A stretch of DNA of 64,000 bases from Anaerotignum lactatifermentans (GCF_016902535.1 NZ_JACSNY010000002.1:62001-126000), one strand, 5' to 3'; shown: positions 42,749-51,898, counted from the first letter of the stretch. Notes: generated by a model not told the origin, from the sequence alone. A program made the numbers and translations.

Positions 42749-44899
42749 ATGACGAAAACAGAAACGGCAAAAACGAAAAAAACGCCTAAGAAATCTGCCT
42801 CCAAAAAGTATCTGGTTATTGTGGAATCTCCCGCAAAGGCCAATACCATCGGCAAATTTCTGGGCAGCAGTTATAAAATCGAGGCGTCTATGGGCCACAT
42901 CCGGGACTTGCCCAAAAGTCAGATGGGCATAGACATCGAGCATGATTTTGAACCGAAGTATATTACGATTCGAGGCAAGGGCGATCTTTTGAGCAAACTA
43001 AAAAAGGACGCCAAAAGCGCCGATAAAGTTTATCTGGCAACTGACCCGGACCGTGAGGGGGAAGCCATCAGCTGGCATCTGCTTCACGCTTTGAATCTGG
43101 GAGAGGATAAACCTGTCAGCAGAATTACATTTAATGAAATCACAAAGGCGGCGGTAAAACGCTCTATTACAGAGGCCAGAGATATTGACATGGATCTGGT
43201 AGATGCCCAGCAGGCCAGACGTGTGCTGGATAGAATGGTGGGTTATACCATCAGTGACCTTCTGTGGAAGAAGGTAAAGAAGGGTCTCAGCGCCGGCCGT
43301 GTACAGTCTGTTGCTCTGCGGATCGTCTGTGACCGAGAGGAAGAAATCCGGGATTTTATTCCGGAGGAGTATTGGACCATTGGCGCCAAAATGGAAAACG
43401 ATCAGAAAAAGACCTTTGAAGCCAGATTTTATGGCAAGGGCGAGGAAAAAATGGAGCTGCCCAATGAGGAAACGGTGCAGCAGGTGCTGAAAGGTCTGGA
43501 AAAAGCAAAGTTTGCAGTCACAGAAGTGAAAAAAGGAACCAGACAGAAAAAGCCGGTGGCGCCTTTTACCACCAGTACCATGCAGCAGGAAGCCAGCAAG
43601 CATCTGAATATGGCAACCCAGAAGACCATGATGATTGCGCAGCAGCTGTATGAAGGTATCCATGTCAAAGGCGAAGGCAATGTAGGTCTGGTTTCCTATA
43701 TTCGTACAGACAGTTTCCGTATTTCTGACGAGGCTTATGAAGCGGCGGTGGATTTTATTACGGAAACTTACGGGAAGGAAAATGTCAATCCCGAAAGAAT
43801 ACAGTATAAATCCAAAGGAAAAACACAGGATGCCCACGAAGCCATTCGTCCTACCAATGTGTTCCGGACACCGGACAGCATTAAGGAGTCTCTTACCAAG
43901 GATCAGTACAAACTTTATAAACTGATCTGGGAGAGATTTGTAGCCAGCCAGATGAGTCCCGCAGTGTATGATACATTGCAGGTTAAAATGGCGGCAGGGG
44001 AATACTCCTTCCGTGCTTCTGGTTCCAGACTGGCGTTCAAGGGCTTTCTGGAAGTCTATAATAAAGGAGAGGAAGAGGCACAGATGCAGATTCCTGAACT
44101 TCGGGAGGGAGATATGCTGAAAGCGGCTGAGATTTTGCCGGAACAGCATTTTACCCAGCCTCCTGCCAGATTTACCGATGCATCTCTCATTAAGACGCTG
44201 GAAGAGATCGGTGTCGGCAGACCAAGCACCTACGCGCCTACCCTGACCATTATCCAGGCCAGAAATTATGTGACGAAAGAGGCCAAAAATCTGTATCCCA
44301 CAGAACTGGGAGAAACGGTCAATGAAATTATGAAAACCTATTTCAAGGATATTGTGGATATAGACTTCACCGCACATATGGAGGAGCGTCTGGACGAAGT
44401 GGAAATGGGGAAAGAAGAGTGGAAGCAGGTCATCCGTGATTTTTATCCCGAGTTCCATGAGGCGGTGGAGAACGCCGTAGAAAAGCTGGCGAAAGTTGAA
44501 ATCAAAGACGAGGTTACGGATATTATCTGTGAAAAATGCGGCCGGAATATGGTCATCAAATATGGCAGATACGGGAAATTCCTGGCTTGTCCCGGATTCC
44601 CGGAATGTCAGAACGCGAAGCCCTTCTTTGAGGAAGCGGGCGTAAGCTGTCCGGAGTGCGGCGGAAAGGTACTCATCAAAAAGACCAAAAAGGGCCGGAC
44701 ATACTACGGATGTGAAAATAATCCCGAATGTTCCTTTATGTCCTGGAACAAGCCCACCGGAGAAAAATGTCCCAAATGCGGCAGTTTCCTGGAGGAAAAG
44801 GGCAAGAAAAACCCTAAGATTGTCTGTTCCAATGAGAAGTGCGGCTATATCAGAGAGGCTGAGGAAGAAAAAGAAGAGGAAAACAGCGAAATCTTATGA
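42749..44899 (+). CDS. topA: DNA topoisomerase I
   Basis: The 716-residue type IA enzyme relaxes negative supercoils. The Toprim domain is at the start (KYLVIVESPAKANTIGKFLG, TDPDREGEAISWHL) and the active-site tyrosine is near residue 317 in GLVSYIRTDSFRIS. Three four-cysteine zinc ribbons close the protein (CEKCGRNMVIKYGRYGKFLACPGFPEC and two more). Length and domain order are normal for Clostridia. The N-terminus is preceded by a short Lys/Thr-rich extension. It is probably cotranscribed with dprA. Confidence 0.97.
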   Translation: MTKTETAKTKKTPKKSASKKYLVIVESPAKANTIGKFLGSSYKIEASMGHIRDLPKSQMGIDIEHDFEPKYITIRGKGDLLSKLKKDAKSADKVYLATDPDREGEAISWHLLHALNLGEDKPVSRITFNEITKAAVKRSITEARDIDMDLVDAQQARRVLDRMVGYTISDLLWKKVKKGLSAGRVQSVALRIVCDREEEIRDFIPEEYWTIGAKMENDQKKTFEARFYGKGEEKMELPNEETVQQVLKGLEKAKFAVTEVKKGTRQKKPVAPFTTSTMQQEASKHLNMATQKTMMIAQQLYEGIHVKGEGNVGLVSYIRTDSFRISDEAYEAAVDFITETYGKENVNPERIQYKSKGKTQDAHEAIRPTNVFRTPDSIKESLTKDQYKLYKLIWERFVASQMSPAVYDTLQVKMAAGEYSFRASGSRLAFKGFLEVYNKGEEEAQMQIPELREGDMLKAAEILPEQHFTQPPARFTDASLIKTLEEIGVGRPSTYAPTLTIIQARNYVTKEAKNLYPTELGETVNEIMKTYFKDIVDIDFTAHMEERLDEVEMGKEEWKQVIRDFYPEFHEAVENAVEKLAKVEIKDEVTDIICEKCGRNMVIKYGRYGKFLACPGFPECQNAKPFFEEAGVSCPECGGKVLIKKTKKGRTYYGCENNPECSFMSWNKPTGEKCPKCGSFLEEKGKKNPKIVCSNEKCGYIREAEEEKEEENSEIL

Positions 44900-44927
44900 A
44901 AAAAATAAAAAAAATAGGAAGTTTCAG

Positions 44928-44956
44928 TTGTTTTTTTTCTGAGGATATGCTATAAT
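44928..44956 (+). promoter_or_regulatory. Promoter of rpsB
   Basis: TTGTTT (44928-44933) and TATAAT (44951-44956) are 17 bp apart. Confidence 0.7.
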
Positions 44957-44974
44957 CCCATAGGTAACTTAAAA

Positions 44975-45061
44975 ACACACGCATTTGTTGCCCTGTGTCT
45001 GGTGCCGATGTGATCGGTGACACGGGGGAGAATGCGGAGGACAAACCACAGGAGGTGCGCT
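44975..45061 (+). promoter_or_regulatory. Structured leader RNA of rpsB
   Basis: The leader can fold into a three-tier hairpin: outer CGCATT/AATGCG (44980-44985 with 45031-45036), middle CCCTGTGTC/GACACGGGG (44991-44999 with 45019-45027), and apical CCGAT/ATCGG with a GTG loop (45005-45017). It ends 14 bases before the AGGAGGTG ribosome binding site. By analogy with other ribosomal-protein leaders it may bind S2 for feedback control; that is inference. Confidence 0.6.
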
Positions 45062-45793
45062 ATGAGCGTAATTTCAATGAAACAGTTGTTAGAAGCAGGT
45101 GTACATTTTGGTCACCAGACAAGAAGATGGAACCCTAAAATGGCAGAATACATCTTCGCAGAAAGAAACGGTATCTACATCATCGACCTGCAGAAAACCG
45201 TGAAAAAAGTAGACGAAGCTTATGCTGAAATCTGCAATATGGTAGCAGACGGTGGCGAGATCCTGTTCGTAGGTACAAAGAAACAGGCACAGGAATGCAT
45301 CAAAGAAGAAGCTGAAAGATGCGGCATGTACTATGTAAACCAGAGATGGCTGGGCGGTATGCTGACAAACTTCAGCACAATCAAAACAAGAATCGCAAGA
45401 CTGAAAGAACTGGAAAAAATGCAGGAAGACGGCATTTTCGAAGTTCTGCCCAAAAAGGAAGTTGCAGCTTTGATGCACGAAATGGAAAAGCTGGAAAAGA
45501 ACCTGGGCGGTATCAAGAACATGAAAAAGGTTCCCGATATGATGTTCGTTGTTGATACCAGAAAAGAAAAAATCGCTGTTCAGGAAGCACATACACTGGG
45601 TATTCCCATCGTTGCGATCGTTGATACAAACTGCGATCCCGATGAAATCGATTATGTAATCCCCGGTAACGATGATGCGATCCGTGCCGTAAAACTGATT
45701 GCTTCCAAGGTTGCTGACGCAGTTCTGGAATCCAAACAGGGGGAACAGGAAGCAGCAGAAGAAGTTGCTGAAGAAGCAGTAGCAGCAGAATAA
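45062..45793 (+). CDS. rpsB: 30S ribosomal protein S2
   Basis: The 243-residue protein is S2 by its complete pattern: [61 protein letters not shown] and [26 protein letters not shown]. The C-terminal tail is rich in Glu and Ala. Codon use is strongly biased. The frame is open upstream to 45017, but the ATG at 45062 follows CAGGAGGTGCGC and gives the family N-terminus. tsf follows after an intergenic hairpin, the standard rpsB-tsf order. Confidence 0.98.
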   Translation: MSVISMKQLLEAGVHFGHQTRRWNPKMAEYIFAERNGIYIIDLQKTVKKVDEAYAEICNMVADGGEILFVGTKKQAQECIKEEAERCGMYYVNQRWLGGMLTNFSTIKTRIARLKELEKMQEDGIFEVLPKKEVAALMHEMEKLEKNLGGIKNMKKVPDMMFVVDTRKEKIAVQEAHTLGIPIVAIVDTNCDPDEIDYVIPGNDDAIRAVKLIASKVADAVLESKQGEQEAAEEVAEEAVAAE

Positions 45794-45812
45794 TTTATAC
45801 ACTGACTTGCCC

Positions 45813-45848
45813 GAGCTTCAGCCGGATTAACGGGCTGAAGCTCTTTTC
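45813..45848 (+). terminator. Intergenic attenuator/terminator between rpsB and tsf
   Basis: A perfect 11-bp stem, GAGCTTCAGCC (45813-45823) and GGCTGAAGCTC (45833-45843), is followed by TTTT only, which suits partial termination and unequal S2/EF-Ts levels. Confidence 0.75.
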
Positions 45849-45879
45849 ATTAAATTCTAACTATACGGAGGGAAAAGAC

Positions 45880-46812
45880 ATGGCTATTACAGCAGCAATG
45901 GTAAAAGAACTGAGAGAAATGACAGGCGTTGGTATGATGGACTGCAAAAAAGCCCTGACAGAAACTGACGGCGATATGGAAAAGGCAGTAGAACTGCTGA
46001 GAGAAAAAGGTCTGGCAGCTTCCGCTAAGAAAGCAGGCCGTATTGCTTCCGAAGGTATCGTTGATATCTACCTGAGCGATGACAACAAGATCGGTACTAT
46101 CGTAGAAGTAAACTCCGAAACAGACTTCGTAGCAAAGAACCAGGTATTCAGAGACTACGTTGCAGCAGTTGCAAAACAGGCTTCCAAATCCACAGCAAAA
46201 GATATGGACGAATTCTTCGCTGAAAAATGGGATCTGGACCCTCAGTTCACAGTAAAAGAAGCGCTGAGCCAGCAGGTAGCTGTTATTGGTGAAAACCTGA
46301 ACATCAGACGTTTTGAGAAATATGAAAAATCCGGCTCCGGCAAACTGGTTTCTTATATCCACGGCGGCGGCAGAATCGGTGTTATGATCGAACTGGCTTG
46401 CGACAATGAAAGCGATGCTTTGGAAGAACTGGGTAAAAACGTTGCAATGCAGATTGCAGCTCTGAACCCTAAATTCATCTCCGAAAAAGACGTTCCCGCT
46501 GATTTCATCGCAAAGGAAACAGAAATCCTGACACTGCAGGCTAAGAACGATCCTAAGAATGCAAGCAAGCCCGACAACATCATCGCAAAGATGATTGAAG
46601 GCAGACTGAAAAAGGAAATGAAAGAATTCTGTCTGGTAGAACAGCCCTATGTAAAAGACGGCGATCTGACAGTTAAGAAATACATTGACTCCGTTGCAAA
46701 AGAAGTTGGCGCGCCCATCGAAATCACACGTTTCGTTCGTTTCGAAACAGGCGAAGGTCTGGAAAAGAAAGAAGAAAACTTCGCTGATGAAGTTGCAAAA
46801 GCAATGAACTGA
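45880..46812 (+). CDS. tsf: Elongation factor Ts
   Basis: The 310-residue factor exchanges GDP on EF-Tu. It has the N-terminal UBA-like domain with MVKELREMTGVGMMDCKKALTE, the core with VNSETDFVAKN (contacts EF-Tu), YIHGGGRIGVMIEL and the second core subdomain with VEQPYVKDGDLTVKKYI. Length is normal and codons are strongly biased. It starts with ATG after CGGAGGG, and ends in front of a terminator. Confidence 0.98.
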   Translation: MAITAAMVKELREMTGVGMMDCKKALTETDGDMEKAVELLREKGLAASAKKAGRIASEGIVDIYLSDDNKIGTIVEVNSETDFVAKNQVFRDYVAAVAKQASKSTAKDMDEFFAEKWDLDPQFTVKEALSQQVAVIGENLNIRRFEKYEKSGSGKLVSYIHGGGRIGVMIELACDNESDALEELGKNVAMQIAALNPKFISEKDVPADFIAKETEILTLQAKNDPKNASKPDNIIAKMIEGRLKKEMKEFCLVEQPYVKDGDLTVKKYIDSVAKEVGAPIEITRFVRFETGEGLEKKEENFADEVAKAMN

Positions 46813-46831
46813 TTTTTGACAGCTGATAAAA

Positions 46832-46868
46832 GCCCGAACCATGCCCGCGCGTGGTTTGGGTTTTTCTT
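46832..46868 (+). terminator. Terminator after tsf
   Basis: CCCGAACCATG and CGTGGTTTGGG form an 11-bp stem with two G-T pairs, followed by TTTTTC. Confidence 0.8.
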
Positions 46869-46914
46869 TACAAAAAGGCAGACCCTGGCAGGAGAAAGGA
46901 GAGGCGCAGACGTT

Positions 46915-47910
46915 ATGGGAAAGATGGTCTATCATTACTGCAGTTTGGAAACACTGCTGAATATTCTGGAGCATAAAACCATCCGTCTTTCGGATATCAA
47001 TAAACTCAACGATTCCAATGAGAGCAAGGCATTGCTGCATATTACCAGAAACCGCGCTATTTCTTTGATGCTGTCCCATCTGGAGGAAAAGGATGAGCAG
47101 TACATGGGCGGGATGGCATATCGGGAGTTTGTAGTTTATCTGATTGATAAAATGATTGACCAGGTCAAGGGATATCATGATCTTTTAACCTATATCGCCT
47201 GCTTTTCCGAATCTGATGACTGTCTGAGTCAGTGGCGGGGCTATGGAGATGACGGCAGGGGGGTAGCCATTGGCTTTGACGTGGACGCTATCCAGGAGCT
47301 GCTAAGGGAAGAGGAGGCACATCAGCTGGAATTCCGCAAGGTACGATACATTGATACCGATGTCAACACCTTGTTTTGCGATACCCAGCAGTGTGATCTG
47401 AGTATCAGTGTCCATGCTTCTAATCTGGTTCATACGCTCATGTCCTATATCGATCAGAATAAGACCCAGCAGATCTTAAACGGCTCCTATATGGCCACAG
47501 AAGAAGGGCAGTGGTTCCTGCCGCTGTTACAGGATTCTTTTTTCTACAAAGACGATTCTTTTGCGGAAGAAACGGAATGGCGGCTGATTTTAAAGGATGA
47601 AATCATCAAAAGCGAAGAGGACTGGGGGCAGATTTATAACTGGTCCCGGTATCCTCAGAAGGATAAAACTGTCCTGCAAAAGCTGTTCCCTAAGGCTTTA
47701 TGCTTCCGCCCTACGGAAAATGACATTATTTCCTATATGGACCTTGATTTTTCCGCGGGGGAACCATCCGCCAACGATATGATACAGGAAATTATCATTG
47801 GACCGAACTGTCGGCTGATGTATCAGGATGTGTTTCAGCTATTGGGTCATTTCGGTTTTGATGTGACAAACCTGAAGGTACGCAGATCTTCTTCCACCTA
47901 TCGAGTCTGA
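46915..47910 (+). CDS. DUF2971 domain protein
   Basis: The 331-residue soluble protein begins with VYHYCSLETLLNILEHKTIRLSDINKLNDSNE, then YIACFSESDDCLSQWRGYGDDGRGVAIGFD and EETEWRLIL, which are the typical blocks of DUF2971. The function of this family is not established; it looks like an ADP-ribosyltransferase-like or nucleotide-related fold to some authors, but no catalytic set can be assigned here. The ATG at 46915 follows GGAGAAAGGAGAGG. The frame extends upstream to 46816 through the tsf terminator, which is not coding. It stands as a single gene between tsf and lysA. Confidence 0.85.
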   Translation: MGKMVYHYCSLETLLNILEHKTIRLSDINKLNDSNESKALLHITRNRAISLMLSHLEEKDEQYMGGMAYREFVVYLIDKMIDQVKGYHDLLTYIACFSESDDCLSQWRGYGDDGRGVAIGFDVDAIQELLREEEAHQLEFRKVRYIDTDVNTLFCDTQQCDLSISVHASNLVHTLMSYIDQNKTQQILNGSYMATEEGQWFLPLLQDSFFYKDDSFAEETEWRLILKDEIIKSEEDWGQIYNWSRYPQKDKTVLQKLFPKALCFRPTENDIISYMDLDFSAGEPSANDMIQEIIIGPNCRLMYQDVFQLLGHFGFDVTNLKVRRSSSTYRV

Positions 47911-47932
47911 GTCGGAATATGGGGATATCTGG

Positions 47933-47961
47933 TTGAAAATGGAAACCCTCTTTGTTATAAT
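47933..47961 (+). promoter_or_regulatory. Promoter of lysA
   Basis: TTGAAA (47933-47938) and TATAAT (47956-47961) are 17 bp apart, 34 bp before the start codon. Confidence 0.7.
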
Positions 47962-47994
47962 GGTATCAAATTTTGCAGAAATGGAGACAGACAA

Positions 47995-49248
47995 ATGAAA
48001 AAACCTTTTGTTTCTTTGGAGCAGATCCAGAAAATTGCGGAAACATACCCTACACCTTTCCATATCTACGATGAAAAAGGTATTCGGGAAAACGCAAGAA
48101 AAGTAAATCAGGCCTTTGCGTGGAACAAAGGCTTTCGAGAATATTTTGCCGTAAAGGCCACACCTACACCCGGTATTTTACAGGTGCTGAAGGAAGAGGG
48201 CTGCGGCGCTGATTGTTCTTCCTACACGGAACTGATGATTTCTGAGGCGGTAGGCGTAACCGGTCACGACATTATGTTTTCTTCCAATATGACACCGGCG
48301 GAGGATTTCGCTTTAGCGGCAAAACTGGGGGCCATCATCAATTTTGATGACATTACCCATATTCCTTTCTTTGAAAAGATTGCGCCTATCCCGGAAACAG
48401 TTTGCTGCCGTTATAACCCCGGCGGTGTGTTCCAGGTTAGCAACGAAATCATGGATAATCCCGGCGATGCCAAATATGGCATGACCAAGGAACAGCTGAA
48501 GGAGTCTTTCCGTATGCTGAAGGAAAAAGGGGCAAAGCACTTTGGTATTCATGCTTTCCTTGCAAGCAGCACCAGCTCCAATACATACTATCCCATGCTG
48601 GCGAAGATTTTGTTCCAGCTGGCGGTAGAGCTGAAAGAAGAACTGGATGTGCATATCGCATTTATCAATCTGTCCGGCGGTGTTGGCATTCCCTATCATC
48701 CTGATGAGGAACCCTGTGATATTATGGCCATCGGGGAAGGCGTGCGTCAGGTATATGAGGAAGTCCTGACACCGGCAGGCATGGGAGATGTTGCTATCTT
48801 TACGGAAATGGGCCGCTATATGCTGGCGCCCTATGGTGCGCTGGTGGCAAAAGCCATCCATGAAAAACATATTTACAAGGAATATATCGGTCTGGATGCC
48901 TGCGCGGCAAATCTGATGCGTCCCGCCATGTATGGCGCATATCACCATATTACGGTTCTGGGAAAGGAAAATGCGCCCTGTGACCATAAATATGATGTTG
49001 TTGGCGGTCTTTGCGAGAATAACGATAAATTTGCCGTTGACCGTATGCTTCCTGAAATTGAAATGGGAGATTACCTCTTTATCCATGACGCCGGGGCACA
49101 CGGACATTCCATGGGCTACAACTACAACGGCAAGCTTCGTTCCGCGGAGTTGCTGCTGAAAGAAAACGGGGAGGTAGAATTGATCCGTCGGGCGGAAACA
49201 CCGGAGGATTATCTGGCTACCTTTGATTTTACCGGTTTGTTCCATTAA
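47995..49248 (+). CDS. lysA: Diaminopimelate decarboxylase family PLP enzyme
   Basis: The 417-residue protein is an alanine-racemase-fold (group IV) decarboxylase. The PLP lysine is Lys54 in EYFAVKATPTPGIL, followed by GCGADCSSYTELMISE; the second half includes FTEMGRYMLAPYGALVAKAI, GLCENNDKF with the catalytic Cys, and GDYLFIHDAGAHGHSMGYNYNG. In this family the usual reaction is meso-diaminopimelate to lysine. The sequence is of the divergent type common in Clostridia, so a different carboxylic amino acid substrate is possible. Single gene with its own promoter and terminator. Confidence 0.82.
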   Translation: MKKPFVSLEQIQKIAETYPTPFHIYDEKGIRENARKVNQAFAWNKGFREYFAVKATPTPGILQVLKEEGCGADCSSYTELMISEAVGVTGHDIMFSSNMTPAEDFALAAKLGAIINFDDITHIPFFEKIAPIPETVCCRYNPGGVFQVSNEIMDNPGDAKYGMTKEQLKESFRMLKEKGAKHFGIHAFLASSTSSNTYYPMLAKILFQLAVELKEELDVHIAFINLSGGVGIPYHPDEEPCDIMAIGEGVRQVYEEVLTPAGMGDVAIFTEMGRYMLAPYGALVAKAIHEKHIYKEYIGLDACAANLMRPAMYGAYHHITVLGKENAPCDHKYDVVGGLCENNDKFAVDRMLPEIEMGDYLFIHDAGAHGHSMGYNYNGKLRSAELLLKENGEVELIRRAETPEDYLATFDFTGLFH

Positions 49249-49267
49249 TAATGAAACTGTAAATAGA

Positions 49268-49318
49268 AAACGCTGTGTTTTACGGGATATCCATAAAAAG
49301 CACAGCGTTTTTTTGTTT
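49268..49318. terminator. Bidirectional terminator between lysA and the reductase gene
   Basis: AAACGCTGTG and CACAGCGTTT form a 10-bp stem, extended by TTTT/AAAA, and are followed by seven T residues. Confidence 0.85.
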
Positions 49319-49324
49319 TGGAAA

Positions 49325-50218
49325 TTAAGGGAGAATATTACCTCCCGCAAGATAAATTTTATACCATTCTTCCCGGGTAAGGCGAATGTTCTGGGCGGAG
49401 ACCATTTCATCCAGATGTTTTAGATTCATGGTGCCGCAGACTACCTGTATGTTGGCGGGATGCCGCAGAATCCATGCAATGGCGATGACAGCGGGTGTGG
49501 CGCCGTATTGGTCCGCAATATTTGCTATTGTCTGGTTCAGCTGGGCGAAGTCCGGGTTGGTCAGAAAGATGCCTTCGATCATGCCGTACTGCAAAGGAGA
49601 CCATGCCTGTACCTGAATTTGATGCAGACGGCAGTAATCCAGAGTATAGCCATCTCGATTTACGGCGCCGGGCGTTTTCATATTGTTTTCCATACCACTG
49701 GTAACCAATACTGTATGGGCGGCACTGAATTGCAGCTGATTACAGATGATTTTTTGCTTTACAGCACTTTGAAGCAGGGAAATCTGCATGGCGTTGAAAT
49801 TAGAAACGCCAAATTCCAGCACTTTTCCGCTTCTTTCCAGCTGGTCAAAGGCTTCCGCCACTTCTTCCGGCTCCAGGAGAGCATCGGGACGGTGAAGCAG
49901 GAGTCGGTCCAGATGGTCAGTCTGAAGACGTTCCAGAGAACGATCTACGGCCTTTAGAATATATTCCTTGGAACAGTCGTACATTTTTCCGGGAACAATA
50001 CCGCATTTTGTCTGGAGAAAGATTTCCTGCCGCCGGGAAGGTATTTCTGAAAGCCATTTGCCAAAGATACGCTCACATTCTCCCTGGCCATAAATATCGG
50101 CATGGTCGAAAAAGGAACAGCCTGCTTCCATGGCGTGATCTAAAAACCGGAAAGCTTCGGTCTGGTTTTTCTCACAGAGGCGCATGCAGCCAACAATGAT
50201 TCTTTGCTGTGGATTCAT
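49325..50218 (-). CDS. Aldo/keto reductase (YdhF-like)
   Basis: The 297-residue NAD(P)H oxidoreductase is a TIM barrel of the AKR superfamily. The catalytic Asp and Tyr are in FFDHADIYGQGECERIFG, the Lys in IFLQTKCGI, and the His in LLHRPDAL. The C-terminal cofactor-binding block is NIQVVCGTMNLKHLDEMVSA. Similarity to E. coli YdhF is the closest I recognise. The substrate is unknown. A GAAAGGAG site precedes the ATG. It is transcribed in the same direction as the genes up to folC, but a terminator at 50250-50280 separates it. Confidence 0.88.
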   Translation of the reverse strand: MNPQQRIIVGCMRLCEKNQTEAFRFLDHAMEAGCSFFDHADIYGQGECERIFGKWLSEIPSRRQEIFLQTKCGIVPGKMYDCSKEYILKAVDRSLERLQTDHLDRLLLHRPDALLEPEEVAEAFDQLERSGKVLEFGVSNFNAMQISLLQSAVKQKIICNQLQFSAAHTVLVTSGMENNMKTPGAVNRDGYTLDYCRLHQIQVQAWSPLQYGMIEGIFLTNPDFAQLNQTIANIADQYGATPAVIAIAWILRHPANIQVVCGTMNLKHLDEMVSAQNIRLTREEWYKIYLAGGNILP

Positions 50219-50249
50219 AATAAAACTCCTTTCTGAAAAGAGAAATGAA

Positions 50250-50282
50250 AAACAGTCTGCCGGTCCGACAGACTGTTTCAGA
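50250..50282. terminator. Terminator between the TPR gene and the reductase gene
   Basis: AAACAGTCTG and CAGACTGTTT form a 10-bp stem, with a T-rich tail on the minus strand (TTTTTCATTT), so it ends transcripts of the TPR gene. Confidence 0.8.
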
Positions 50283-50283
50283 T

Positions 50284-51696
50284 TTACGCGTCAGGAATCT
50301 GTTCCATAGCCAGCCGTGTATTTTCCAGCTGGTTGGAATCGGGATAATCGTTGATGACCTGCTGGAAATAGGATTTTGCTGTTTCCGTATCCTGGTTTTC
50401 CAGAGCGATCATGCCCAGATAGTAGAGGATATCATCCACAAAGTTTTCGCCATTGGTATATTTCATGGCATTTTCCAGGTCAATTTTCGCTTCGTCATAA
50501 AGATTGCTCAGGAAGGCGCTTTTGCCTTTGGTGTAATAGCTGTCGGCAGCTTTAGGATAGGCCGTGGATTTAACACTGTTATATTTTGCCAGATCTTCCT
50601 CGCTGAAGCCTACGGTTTCAATGCTGTCCAGTGTGGTGACGCAGCTTTCGTAATCTCCATCAGTCATCTGAGATACGGCTGTTTCCAGCAGTTCCAGATT
50701 GGCCTGCTTTGTTTCCTCACTGCGCAGCTGTTTATTTTCATTTTCCAGTGTTTCCAGACGAGTCCGCATTTCCAGAACTTCTTCCGGCGTCATATTGGTT
50801 TCACCGGTGAAACTTTCTACCTGTGCCTGCAAGGTTTCAATTTTTTTGTCCTTAGCGTCGTTGATGGCGGGCACGACCAGCACCAGAAGAACAATGGCCG
50901 TTACCAGAATACCAGCGCCAAAAGCAATCAGATCCCGGCGTTCCAAAACCTTGGAGCCTTTCTTTTCTGCTCGTTTATAGCGGGGCAGGGGAGGATTGCT
51001 GTCTGTTTTCAGAACGGAAACCTTCTGACCGTTGTTTTGTTTTGTATTCAGTTTGCCCTGCTTTGTCTGCTTGCCGGGTGCGATGCCCTGTTCGCTGAGC
51101 ATAGCGTTATAGTGCAGGGCTGTTGGATTGTTGACGTCTTTTTTCAGTACAAGCTCAATAAACTGACGGGCGCGTTTGTAGTTTTTTTCCATCAGACAGC
51201 ATAAGATCATAAGGTTATAAGCGTCAATAAAGTTGGGGTTGAAATCCATACTTTTTTTCAGCTGGATAATCGCCAGATCATCGCTGCCCTGTTTTAAATA
51301 TTGCAGTGCCTGATTGTACAGACGAACGGCGTCATTATATTTTTCCATTTCCCGGGCATTTTTCTGCAAAGCATCGATGTAGTTCTGCGCCGGGTTATGT
51401 TCTTTTTTGTAAGAAGCGCTGATGATCCAGTGCTTCAGAGCATCCGCGATCCTGCCGGTTTCACAGTAGATCAGTCCCAGCAGATTTCTGGCGGAAGTAT
51501 TATTTTTATCAAAAATAAGGCTTTGTTCCAGTTCCTCAATAGCTCCGGAAAGGTCCGAGGCATTGGCTTTTTCCAGTGCCTGATTATACAGACGGATGGA
51601 AGCCTGTCTGCTTTTGGCAAAGACATAAGCGTCTACGCCGCAGTTGCTGCAATGGAAGCCTGTGGGAATGTTAAAGCCGCAGTTTGGACATTTCAT
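50284..51696 (-). CDS. Zinc-ribbon, TPR, single-membrane-helix protein of unknown function
   Basis: The 470-residue protein starts with a two-CxxC zinc ribbon (CPNCGFN...CSNCG, residues 3-20). A cytoplasmic TPR array follows (about 25-200), then a basic linker, one membrane helix (about 256-278, LIAFGAGILVTAIVLLVLVV), a coiled coil (about 281-330), and a second, extracytoplasmic TPR region (335-470). Such proteins are common in Lachnospirales and may scaffold envelope complexes; no enzyme motif is seen. It lies 15 bp after a small gene and near folC, all on the minus strand, so an operon folC - small gene - TPR gene is likely. Confidence 0.85.
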   Translation of the reverse strand: MKCPNCGFNIPTGFHCSNCGVDAYVFAKSRQASIRLYNQALEKANASDLSGAIEELEQSLIFDKNNTSARNLLGLIYCETGRIADALKHWIISASYKKEHNPAQNYIDALQKNAREMEKYNDAVRLYNQALQYLKQGSDDLAIIQLKKSMDFNPNFIDAYNLMILCCLMEKNYKRARQFIELVLKKDVNNPTALHYNAMLSEQGIAPGKQTKQGKLNTKQNNGQKVSVLKTDSNPPLPRYKRAEKKGSKVLERRDLIAFGAGILVTAIVLLVLVVPAINDAKDKKIETLQAQVESFTGETNMTPEEVLEMRTRLETLENENKQLRSEETKQANLELLETAVSQMTDGDYESCVTTLDSIETVGFSEEDLAKYNSVKSTAYPKAADSYYTKGKSAFLSNLYDEAKIDLENAMKYTNGENFVDDILYYLGMIALENQDTETAKSYFQQVINDYPDSNQLENTRLAMEQIPDA

Positions 51697-51711
51697 ATTG
51701 ATCGACTCCTT

Positions 51712-51882
51712 TTATTCCGTTTCTTCCACAGCGTCCTTTGCGCTCTCCTTTTGCTTCTCATTGGCGATATGCTGTAAAATATCCAAAAGATCCTGCATTT
51801 GAGAAGGGTGCAGGGAGGATTCTATCTGATCCAGCTCCATAATGGGGCGGTATTTTGCCAGTTCTTCTTTAAAATTTATCAT
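51712..51882 (-). CDS. Small conserved-looking protein (56 residues)
   Basis: The ATG at 51882 follows a GGGGG stretch, and the product is a soluble, acidic, helical protein (MINFKEELAKYRPIMELDQI ... ending in EETE). The frame is open up to 51927, but that part overlaps the end of folC and lacks a start signal. It lies between folC (17 bp away) and the zinc-ribbon TPR gene (15 bp away), so it is probably in their operon. I do not recognise the family; the motif IESSLHPSQMQDLLDILQHI suggests an amphipathic helix pair for protein contact. Confidence 0.65.
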   Translation of the reverse strand: MINFKEELAKYRPIMELDQIESSLHPSQMQDLLDILQHIANEKQKESAKDAVEETE

Positions 51883-51898
51883 ATCTAAACCCCCAGTA

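Noticed and set aside
45850-47178. Open frame of 442 codons opposite tsf and the DUF2971 gene
   Set aside because: Cys/Phe-rich shadow crossing a terminator and two real genes.
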